64,000 bases of DNA from Nymphaea colorata (Eukaryota > Streptophyta > Magnoliopsida > Nymphaeales > Nymphaeaceae): positions 25,562,131 through 25,626,130 of the forward strand of contig NC_045140.1 of assembly GCF_008831285.2 (NCBI RefSeq), given 5' to 3'. Both the position numbers and the translations under genes were made by a program. Positions 24,701 to 34,971 of the stretch are shown here, in pieces (position 1 is the first letter of the stretch; each line of letters begins with the position of its first letter). A model generated the notes under the pieces. The model saw only the letters and a program-made list of their open reading frames with translations, was not told the DNA's origin and made no database searches.

Positions 24701-26132
24701 TATCAAGAGTTCATCACAAAAATCTAGTTAGCCTTGTGGGTTTCTGTTTTGACAAGGGCGAACAGATGCTGGTTTATGAATTTATTGCTAACGGGACCTT
24801 AACAGATTGCTTGTCTGGTATAACAGCACGAGTTTAGACATGTAATTTTTTTTTTTCTTGGTAATGCCATTTCTCTCTGAAGTTCTAACATCAATCTCTT
24901 GTAAATGAACAGGAAAAAGTAAGATACAACTTGACTGGCATAAGCGGCTTCAAGTTTCTCTGGACTCAGCTACAGGACTAGCTTATCTTCATGAGCATGC
25001 AAATCCTCCAATCATTCACAGGGACGTGAAGTCCGCAAACATTCTTCTTGATGAGGACCTGACTGCAAAGGTTGCAGATCTTGGTCTATCAAAGCTCGTC
25101 CCGAACGTTGCCAAAGTGCATATCTCCGGTCAAGTTAAGGGCACCCTGGTGAGTCTCGCTGGTTTATCATGTGGTTCCTAATTTTATGGTGGACGAACAG
25201 AGATGTCGGCATGGATAATATGAATATATGCTTGTATTATGCACACATTCAAGAAAATTTGTGTCTTTTCAGCTGTTTTTTATGTTCCAAACTCGTTTAC
25301 TACTTCGGATAAGCGTTTTCGAAGGGCTTTCTTTTTATTCTTACTTCAAAAGTGTCTGCATTGCACATTTATTAAAGTTTTTGTTGCTTCAGGCTCAATC
25401 ATTTTACCGGAAAGGGGAAAACAAAGAAGATTTACGATTTACCAGCCTCTAGGTGCTTGATTTTTTATTGACTTAGAACACATCCATACTTGAAATTGGC
25501 CAATTAATCACATGCTTTCTGCTATGTGGGTTTCAGAGAACAAAATTGAAAAGCCCAAATCAAGAAAAGCATTCCAAACTTATAAATAAACCACTAATGA
25601 TGACATCTGTGCATGTGGCTGTGTGACCTCACTGCAGGGGTACCTGGATCCTGAGTATTATACAACTCAGAAGCTGACGGAGAAGATAGATGTGTACAGC
25701 TTCGGCGTGGTCATGATGGAGCTGATAACAGGGAAGAAACCAATCGAGAGGGGCAAGTACCTCGTCCGTGAGCTTCAATTAGCCATGGATAGATCCAAAG
25801 AACTCTATGGCCTCGAAGACCTACTGGATCCAGCCATCAAGAAAGAAGGTGCTCTTATTGGATTCGAGAAATTTGTGGATTTAGCCTTGAGGTGCGTTGA
25901 GCAGACAGGAGTTAACCGGCCAAGCATGCGAACGATCGTAATGGAACTGGAAAACATTTTGCTGAAGGCGATGGACATGAACCCTGCAACGGCCATATCA
26001 TCTTTTCTTGAATCCACATCAAGCGATCTTCATCATGGATACAATTATCCACTCTCTATCAGTGGGACAGAGAGCCATACCTTCAGTAGCAGTGATGTCT
26101 ACACATTCTCGAAAACAATTGAACCAAAATAG
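20754..26132 (+). CDS. LRR receptor-like kinase, LRR-VIII-1 (HPCA1/CARD1-type) family
   Basis: Nineteen exons encode 958 aa: 20754-20847, 21233-21353, 21451-21519, 21653-21727, 21833-21904, 21993-22154, 22241-22315, 22468-22539, 22664-22735, 22816-22884, 22973-23047, 23119-23190, 23292-23423, 23514-23983, 24084-24236, 24376-24518, 24598-24817, 24913-25148 and 25638-26132. All junctions are GT-AG and phases agree. Order: signal peptide (about 1-25), LRRs mostly one per 69-75-bp exon, a Cys-rich juxtamembrane region with Cys419, Cys423, Cys434 and Cys436, one membrane helix (about 555-578) followed by RQKKR, then the kinase: GVGGFG loop from 636, VAIK Lys657, HRD 751-753, DLG 771-773, GYLDPEYY from 795. 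In Arabidopsis HPCA1 four extracellular cysteines at nearly the same positions sense H2O2, so a peroxide or quinone receptor role is plausible but inferred. DLG replaces the usual DFG. Intact, with a decayed tandem copy downstream. Confidence 0.93.
21737..21792. repeat. (CT)n microsatellite in intron 4 of the receptor kinase
   Basis: About 55 bp of CT dinucleotides with one TTT interruption directly follow the donor of exon 4. The corresponding intron of the decayed copy (after 33442) has only about nine CT units, so the tract has expanded or contracted since duplication. Confidence 0.9.
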
Positions 26133-27197
26133 CATGTTCACGTACCTTCTCATCTACCAGGTACTGTTCGTTGTTGGGAATGCAGTTGTTATGACTGTTA
26201 TTACTTACGTGCCTAAGACTGGTGAGCGATTAAGACTCTGCTTTTATGTTCTATTTTGGCATTGCTTGCTTAATAATTTATATTTCATGAATGTAAATAG
26301 TAATCTGTGTTGCTTAAAATCTTAAGTTAGCTATGTATATATATATATATATATATATAGCTTTCTGGGAAATTTCTTTAATGATGAATTTTTGAATGCA
26401 AAAGTCATGACTATATTAAAAGGAAGTGCAGGCATCACAGTCTCCATATTGCACTTCTCTCATATCTTGTTAGCAAACTATCTACATATCTTAAAACTGT
26501 ATTTGTTAAATGAAAAATAAAGATCTTTTTTAAAATCTCAATTATGTAAGTATGATCTATTACTACTTCTTAGAATTGAAGAACTTTAGGGGTTTGACAT
26601 ATTGTCGCACTCGCATATGCAATTACCTGTAAGACTCCAAGTTTGGATACTCTTTTTCCAAAAAAAAAAAAAATTACCCTACCTTAAAAAAACTTTGACT
26701 CAATTTATGGAACCTCCATAAACTCAGAACCTGAAAATTCGCTCTTGGGTAGTCGATTTAGATCTGTGCATGAAAATTTTTCTAAAGCACAAACAAGGTG
26801 CCCCTTGTTGAATTTCATGAGTTATATAGAACCTTTATGAATTGAAAACAAACCGACCTTTATTGCTTGGCTGGCTTCATTTCTGATTCTAAAAATACAG
26901 TTTTAAGCCCCACTGACTATAGAGCAAGAATTATATATTTGTATATTCCACGCCTTTGACCATCATTATCCCAGCATTAAATTGAGTTAATGCACCCTAA
27001 TCCTAACTCTCACTGTCACAGGCATTTTAATTTATATTAAACCACAATAAAGCATTAAATCCAGCCCCAACCGTCATATGCATCCAATTAATTTTTTCTT
27101 TGTTGGATCTATTCAATGCAAAAGCCAAACCTGTGGTACTTAACCATATGCCATATACTCATTTTAGATAAACAAGATTGAATCATGCGATCGGTGT

Positions 27198-27469
27198 AGG
27201 GATGTCAATATATCTAATTTGGATTGGATATTTGACCGAACACTTTCGAAAAAATCGGATATGAAAGAATTTAATATGTGATTTAAAAATCAGATCGGAT
27301 TCGGTTTTAAGGAAATGACATCTGATGGGATTTAGGTATGAATATAAAAATCAGATTCGAATTCAAATATGACTTTAGCTTATTCATATTCGAATTCAAA
27401 CTGTGAATATCCGAAAAAGCAGATACATTTAAGAGTATATCCAATTCGAATATGATTGATTGACATTTT
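27198..27469. mobile_element. Fold-back MITE-like element, copy 1
   Basis: It starts AGGGATGTCAATATATC and ends near tatgattgattgacattttt, an inverted terminal motif. The interior is made of alternating aattcgaatatga and tcggattcgg-like words that can pair with each other. There is no coding capacity. It is related to the copies at 28059, 48841 and 61309. Confidence 0.5.
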
Positions 27470-28058
27470 TAATCGAGCATTCTGATATCTAAAATTGAAA
27501 ATTTTAATAAGGACGGTTCACTGCTCCTTTGGATTTATTCATTAAATGAGAAGTCCTATTCCGATGAGACTGAAGGGGATGGCAGGCTCCCTTTCCTTTT
27601 CCCATCATAATTTTTGCACAGAAGAGTATACAAATCGCATTAAGTGGATGCGGGCTCCATGAACTGTTAAGGGATCTCAGTTAGCATCACGGGCCCTCCA
27701 GCCTCCATATCCAAATTAATTCATCTACTGAGACAGAGAGTAAGCCACATACCTCTGCCGCCGCCGCATTGTTGCTGAACTTCCAATCTGCAGAGATGGA
27801 GATAAGCGCGCGTGTAGACTGTTTGGCCTTGAAGCTTGCGTAATTTGATTGCCGGCATTGAATGAACATCCTCCATTGCAGACCACAGGTTGCATTCACG
27901 CACTTGTTCAAAGCCAAGCTCTCCCGCATGTGCAAATCAAATCTGTTCATTCAATCTTCCTCAACCTTTATCATTGCTATAATACTTTCATTGTTGTTGT
28001 TACTGTGCACAAACAGCTGGACGATTACAAACTCCGCCCAAGCCAAGATTTTTTATAC

Positions 28059-28372
28059 AGGGCTGTCAATAGATTTGATTCAAATCAGATATTGCTTTAT
28101 CAATATCCACTTTTTTTCGGATATCCTATTCATATTTGAATGTGAATAAAGAAATGTCATATCTGAATCTGAAATATGCTTTCACAATCCAAATTTTATT
28201 TTTACATTCATATCCGAATTTCAATTTGAATTCCAAATTTGAACTAAGCATTGATGATATTATATTATTTAAAACTAAATCTCATCTGAATTTGATGGGC
28301 CATTTATATATATCTGAATCCAACTCCAACCAGTTCTCATTTAGTAAATCCAAACCCAACTCCGTTTCTTAA
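28059..28372. mobile_element. Fold-back MITE-like element, copy 2 (truncated)
   Basis: It starts AGGGCTGTCAATAGATTTG and has the same style of interior (aatccaaattt and ttcgaattc-like words). The right terminus with the inverted gacatccct motif is not seen, so this copy is degraded or truncated. Confidence 0.4.
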
Positions 28373-29269
28373 AGATATTAAATTTTTGTTTATATACGAA
28401 ATTTTTGCAGTGGTTCCGTCAGATGATCCAAATCAATATATTGAAATTCCTACTTGTAAAAGTTGCCCTACTTTTAAAAGATTTTATTTTATCCATGTAA
28501 AAAGTGGAGCGCCAGAATTACAAGAAGAGTCACAAATATACAAAGTTTAGTTCATGAAGAGGCACCAAAAAAAAAATTGAGTCAGGGGACCTTTCTTTCC
28601 GGGCTCATATGTGGCTCCTCACTGTTATTAAAGACAGAAAAAGACGTTTCCATGTCATATTCACCGCACCTGCACTGTGAAATTTAGACTGAAAGCTTAA
28701 ATTTGTGCTGTTGAGGATAAAAGAAACAATTGGTGGAAGCACAAATGAATGAAACTGTGACTATGCCAAACGAAATCGTTTTCTTTTTAATCTTTAACCT
28801 CTAAAATGAAGGAGCAATTGACCAAAAACAGTTAGATGTTTGACAAGAAGAAAAATTGAGGACTGACGGGGAGTTTGATCCTTGCATAGCTTGGCGAGCA
28901 GAACTTGGGCAGAGGCAGGGGTGGGTTACGTGTAGAAAATTGCTTATACGAACTCTAAAAAACTTTTTATTTTTATATTGATATTTTTAATTAATTTTTT
29001 TCATTTGTCTTTTGGTATCTCTTAAAATTTAAAAAGTTTATAAGTGGTGTCCTTTAGCTAGCCAGAATTTTCTCAGATCGTGTTATGTGCACAATTATAT
29101 GCAGGCAACAAATATACACCTTCAATAGAAGGGTTGGGGGTATTTTACAATTTTTTGATGATCAATGTATATGTTTGTCTGTTTACTTTTTTATAATCTC
29201 AATTTTTTCTGTTTCAAAACCTTCTTTTTCGCTTTATGAGGGGTATTTTGATGATTGTGTGCACGTAAA

Positions 29270-30158
29270 GAACCAGCTTCAGAATTTTCAACTCCAAGTA
29301 CATCTATATGACTCTTCCAATCGCCTAGCAGACTATTGGCTACGTTCAAAAAGAGTGATTCTTCCATTCAGGAATGGCCCCAACATAATCTTTTGAGTTT
29401 GAAAAACCATGACGAGTTAGAGGACCAGGAGACAGGTCAAGCCTCGAAGAAAATTCTATCGTGGATTGAGTAGGAGACAGACAGACAAGTCCGCATCAGT
29501 GTGAAGTAATGATTTTTAACATAAATTTGTTCTCTTCTTATATTTTCCAACCTTGACAATTCCAGCTTAAGATATTCCTCCTCCTTTCCCTTCCCTTCTT
29601 CCTCTCTCGCTCCCTTCTTCCTTCCTGGCTCCCTTCTTCCTCCTCTCTCCTTCCCTTCTTCTTCACCATTTCTACCAAACTAAGAAATTTCTTTTCAGAA
29701 AAATATTTCCACTTTAACAAACACAAGCTGGTTTTGAAAATATGAAATTTTATTTCTTATTCCTCAATTCCAGAAATTTTTTTCTAGATTTTTTTTTTCG
29801 TTTCCATATTTCCAGCCATCAGACGGCCCCTTAATAAAAATGGTTTTCTACTTTCACGGCTGTGATATCTTGTATCCTAAAGCAATCCTTATTATTTTCA
29901 GCTGTTGCTGGAGTCTTTTTGTCGAATAGATAAGAAACATGTGAAGGCAACAAAAGTTAGGCTTTATACTTCTATTGCACACCAAGCTTCTGACAATTCA
30001 AACATGATAAGTGTACAAATAAATTCCTTGTACTTGAAGCGGTCAAAAGCAATGTTTCTGGAATCGCTACATTCAAATAAAGAGTCTAAGATCTTTCTTT
30101 ATTGGAGCTACCAACTTTTTGTCAACTTACATTTTCTAGCTTTCGAATTCTGTTGCAG
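29270..30158 (+). other. Duplicated 5' flank and intron 1 of the decayed receptor-kinase copy
   Basis: 29270-29560 resembles 20125-20510 (shared words include gttcaaaaa, ggaatggcccc and ggtcaa-gcctcga). 29825-30158 resembles intron 1 of the intact gene at 20905-21232. The part that should carry exon 1 with its start codon and signal peptide is missing, and 29570-29815 instead holds a polypyrimidine tract (CTTCC/CTCCTTCC repeats) and unrelated AT-rich sequence. Confidence 0.7.
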
Positions 30159-30419
30159 CTGCAGGGCTTCATTCTCTCAAGGCTCAGTGGCTTGGAACAC
30201 CACCAAACTGGGAGGGGTCAGATACTTGTGGTGCTCCATGGGCTGGAGTCAATTGCCCCAATTCCAGAGTAACTATCCTGGAAGTTCTGATGGGGCCTCC
30301 CTGAGAAGTGTTTTGGAATGCAAAGCTACTTTTCTTTCTTAAGGAATTTTAACCATTTCATTCTTCCTTGTCTCTGTTTTACGAAGTTGTCCTCCATAGG
30401 TCTGAGAGAAACCATTCAT

Positions 30420-33200
30420 TGTCACAACCCAAGTTTTTGACACCAATTTTTTTTTATATATAATAAATAATAGCGGAAGTAACATTGAGTCATGACCAAA
30501 ACCAAATCAAATACACTGCATTAAAAGATAGTCTGATTTATTTCAACCATAAAACTCTTGGACCCAAACAACTAAAATAACCACAAATCTCAAAACCGAC
30601 GCAGTGTCCAGATTGCCAATATCTGTCCGTCACAAGACTGAGGTCGTCACTACATGAGCCAAACTCTCTCAAGAACTACCTGTAGAGATAGAAAGAAAGA
30701 GTCAGAGTTCCTCTGACTATGGGAAAATCCAATCATGAATGGAACATGGCCCCACAAAGTACTATTTGGTCTCGTCACACAAATTCATAATTCATAAGGG
30801 ACCTTATGGTCAAAAGTCATAAGTTAGCAAATCTTAACACACATTAGAGTTACGTATCATCATCAAAAACGAGGTATGCACAACCTCCAAATATTCGTAG
30901 ACTTCCAACCGTGACATATTATTACAATGAGTATGGTCATCGTGTCGAGCGATAACAAAAAACTACGTTGGCACAACTCACAGGCAAAACAAAATATATC
31001 TTCACCAGGCGATTCAACAGATCGATGGTAACCTACAGTGAAGCCTCCTGAGATATCCCAGATCGCCACTACAGCAGCAGGGTCCAACTACGGTGTTACC
31101 CGAAGTGGTAGACTGGCCCCTCTAAGCACTCGGAGTGAGGGACCAGGAGACACCTTGCTCTCCAACAAAAACAACAAAATCTCAGGCCCTTGTGCCGCCC
31201 AATACCCTGTGGGCCCTCCAGTGCAGACAGATGAGTGTACGACAACGGTGAGCTCACGCGCACCACTACCTCTTAGGACGAAACCAAACACTGGGCAAAA
31301 CACAAGCTCGCACTCGCATATACCAATGAATACACAGTCTATGTTTCACATTCGAAATTCGAATGTGAGGATTTATCATCACTAGACATCGTCTATTACC
31401 TCTCACAGAAACCACCCACAGACTCGGTTTCTCAAACAAAAGCAATAAGCCATTTTATAACTTAATTTATTGGCAACAAAGCAAAGTCGAATAGACATGC
31501 ATCAATACACAGTTTATCACGTTCAAAAATCTTAAATAATAATATTGTGAACATCATATAGAAACAAGAGAATTCAAAACCTTTTTTCTGAAATTTTAAT
31601 TAAAATTAAGGGTACCACATACCAATAATGCATAACATTATGTTTTTCCATCGAAATTGCAAACAAATATAAGAAAAACCCCTTTTAGGCTACAAATACT
31701 CACAATTAGATTGGTAGGAAGGACCCCGAGGGACTTAGGATCAAATCCCAAATCTGCCCATCAGTTGAATTTGACAATGGTAGAAACAGAAGACAACTGT
31801 TCTGTCGATGGTTTTTCAACCGTCGCAGAAAGCACTCTAGTGATAGCGGTCATTCAAAAATTCATATATATTTATCGGTTTCTTCAAAAATTATGAAATT
31901 TTAAAGGGATAATTTCAGAACCAGATGAATCCAACGAGCTCTTGCTCGACATTTTCCAACACCGGAACTGACAACGCCTGTCGCCGGAATCTGGTTCAGT
32001 TTCTGGTTTCACAGAGAAACATTCCAGCGATAGGCGGTCACTCAAAAATCCATATCTCCTCACCCGCTCACCCAAAAATTATGAAATTTTACAGGAGTAA
32101 TTCTTCAGGAGCATACAAATCCAACGAGTTCTTACTCGTTATTTTCTGACACCGGAGCTGACAACGCCGGTCGCCGGAATCCGATGTAGTTTTCAGACTT
32201 TCCGTAGCAGAAAACACTCCAACGACATGCAGTCACTCAAAATTTCATATCTTTTTATTGGCAGCTCCAAAATTTATGAAATTGTATAAGAATAATCTAC
32301 ACAAGCAGACAAATCCAACTAGCCCTTATTTATTAATTTTCCAACACTTTAGCTCATAGCGCCCGTCACCGGAATCCAACCAACATAAGTTTTAGATTTT
32401 GCAGAAACTGTAAAAATAGCGGGAACATAACGCTCTCCTCTTTCCATCTTTGATTCCTTTTTCATTTCCATTGCTGTCTAATTTCTGTCGCCTTACGTGT
32501 GCAGTTGAGTCTTATGTAAAACTTTAGGGGCTCATATTGATCCTAATCAAATATGCAAGTGCTTGTTCGAAAATCTGACAGACTTGTCATTCACGTATAT
32601 AGACTCTATGATAAGCACCAGTCTTTAAGCAAACTATAAGGGTTCATCAAAACCCTACTCCTTACTTCAGATTTGTAAGAACAGAAACACAGATTTAACG
32701 AAAGGGAAACTTCTGCCGAGTGCCAAATAAAGCATGCCCCTATCAAACATCAATAGACATCTAAGATTAAGAGTGCGTTGTATCATTTCCAGCATACCAC
32801 ACATCATACATCGTTATATTTAGGCACTTAGATACACTACTATACACAGGCATATATATATATATATAAAAGCTACCCATTTCAGTCTCAATTAGAAAGA
32901 GGGCAAAAATGAGGACGCCCTCTTTCTCTTTCTCTCTCTCTCTCAATCCTTGTTGCCGGACTCTCTAGTTCATTGGCCGCAGCAAAGAGGGAATGATTAT
33001 TTATCAACCTCTTCTCAAGAAAAGGAATAACTCGTCAGTTTTTTCCTTCCCCTTTCTTTCTTTCCATAACTGCTCCCTTGATTATTAACTTGACCGTTCC
33101 AATTATTTTTGACAATCAATTAATTCTACCGTTTAGAATTCCTGCCCATATTATCGTTTTCCATAATTAAGAACATTGAAACAAAATCGTGGGCATTACA
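30420..33200 (-). mobile_element. Solo LTR, probably Ty3/gypsy, inserted in pseudogene exon 3
   Basis: The 2,781-bp insert begins TGTCACAACCCAAG and ends GTGGGCATTACA, so both ends are TG...CA. Read on the minus strand it starts TGTAATGCCCAC and ends GGGTTGTGACA, the end style of plant gypsy LTRs. It interrupts exon 3 between sequences that align with adjoining bases of the intact gene. Flanking pentamers TTCAT (30415-30419) and TTGAT (33201-33205) fit a 5-bp target duplication with one change. No gag-pol frame is present, hence solo LTR. Confidence 0.7.
31828..32395. repeat. Three diverged ~190-bp tandem repeats inside the solo LTR
   Basis: The motif CAyTCAAAAAtTCATAT starts near 31851, 32039 and 32234 (spacing 188 and 195). 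Each is followed by ttatgaaattttA, an aatccaacgag-like word, a ttttccaacaccgga-like word and CGCCGGAATC. The copies are clearly diverged, so the array predates or aged with the element. Confidence 0.75.
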
Positions 33201-34484
33201 TTGATGAAATTCGATCACTCGTTCATTTGAAAGTCTTGTATGTATCTGATCGTTTTGACTTGATTGGTTGCTGGAGGATTCTATACTCACTATTATTTCC
33301 TTGTTCCTAACCGGCCTCCACAATTTGATTGCCGTTGCATGCTCGTAATCTATTAACTTGGATGTAGGGATTTGTCCTCAAATCACAACCTTACGGGTCC
33401 AATCCCACGAAGTATAGGAGAACTAATAAACCTAGAAAGACTGTAAGAGCACCTCTCTCTCTCTCTCTGATATTCATGATTGGACCTTTTTGCCGTATCA
33501 GTATCCTGTCTGCCTGCAGTTTCACGGGCAGTATTCCTAAGGAAATAGGCAATCTCGGTTAACGTTTCTGTAAGGGCTTGCAATTTAGACGTTGTCTGTT
33601 TATTCTCGTTTGGTTTCCCACTTCATTATTCTCGTTTGGTTTCCCACTTCATAACTTGCCTGTGCTCTTCTTTGCACATCCAGGGCACTGAATGATTACA
33701 GTTTAACTGGTAGCATACCAGCTTCGGCTCTCGAATCTTTTTTCGCTCGACCTTGTATACAATAAACTCAATGGACCTATTCGTGTCTCATCTGGTGGTG
33801 AACCTGGTCTAGATTTGCTTTTTGCTGCACAACACTTGTAAGTTGGACTCCTTCCACAGCATATTAGCGTGACTGCAGAAAACTGAACTACCTAAGCCAA
33901 TCGTTTATATGGTGTGCTAGCATTTTAAGTAACAACCAGTCAGTTCAAGAATGAAGCTTTTACACATGTAAGTTAACAGTGCCATCATACCCTTCAAAGA
34001 GCTTATTCTTCATTTAACGAGCCCTTTTCTATTCCCTTTCTTTTGACCTCTAAATTGTCCTTTCCTTCTTTGAGCTCTGGTACTGACTAGTATGTCTTGT
34101 GAAGACTATTACATGCAAATCAATTCACTGGTGAAATCCCTGAAACAATAGGGCTGGTTCAAAGCCTCGAGATCCTGTGAGTGTGCAACCCGTACTTTTC
34201 AATATTGATTTTGTTCGCAAGTTACTTTAGGCTTCTCAATTCATGCTGCAATAAGTTCTATTCCTCTTTTCCTGCTTACTAACTTTCGTTTTTGTCCTTA
34301 CAGTCGACTAGATAGGAACCAACTCAGTGGTTCTGTGCCTGGGAGCCTTAACAATCTATCTTCTGTTATTGGACTGTAAATTCCTGTATTCCACTTTTAA
34401 GTTACATTTCTACAGTTTGCTTCTAAATGTCTTCTAAAGTACAATCATTTTATTCAGCAATTTGGCAAGCAACCACTTGATTTT

Positions 34485-34971
34485 ATTCAAATGTTTTTCA
34501 ATCGCTCATACCGGTGTTTCAGACTTTGCATTAAGGGGGAGTGATGAAAGTTAATGCAAAATTAATGCAGCTGCCTTTATGAAGAAGGTGAACGGTTTAA
34601 CTTTTGGGTTCTCCAAAAGTTCCATCGTTCCAAGACATGTGCCCTATTTTAAATTTCAGTTTTTTGTTTTTAATATGGTCATTATATTTTCAGTTTTCTG
34701 TTTTTAATATGTCCATAATGACCATAGTGGAGTTACCAAGAGTCAATGTCATTTATTTTTCAGTTTTTTCTTACATGTATATATATGGCCCTTTGGGTTG
34801 GCTAAAGGTGTGAGAAAAAGCATTTCAAGTGTGCTCCAAACTTTTAGTGTTGTGTGCTCTTATCACATGTCATGCCTTTGTGATCACTTGTAGAAACAAG
34901 TGCTCGATTAGTGTGTTGTTTTCTTGTGTTGTGTCATTCACAGGAACATAAGAAGAGGAAGTGCAGACAGG
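34485..34971 (+). mobile_element. Copia-type retrotransposon fragment with one LTR, inserted in pseudogene exon 10
   Basis: About 490 bp separates the two halves of exon 10. Inside, a purine tract (TTAAGGGGGAG, 34531-34541) directly precedes TGATGAAAG at 34542, the usual polypurine-tract/3' LTR junction. The LTR would end at CATTCACA (34942), about 401 bp long. Sequence left of the purine tract would be the internal 3' end. The remainder of the element is gone. Confidence 0.5.

Larger units (their letters stand above)
26133..29269. other. Spacer between the receptor kinase and its decayed copy
   Basis: No gene supported. It contains the kinase 3' flank, an (AT)n run at 26335-26359, and two members of a fold-back repeat family (27198-27469 and 28059-28372). 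Frames at 27687-28150 on both strands are short and unrecognised. It is the interval between the two duplicated blocks and has no counterpart in either. Confidence 0.5.

Noticed and set aside
29538-29726. 62-codon Arg/Glu/Lys-rich minus-strand frame
   Set aside because: It is the translation of a CTTCC-type polypyrimidine tract, not a protein gene.
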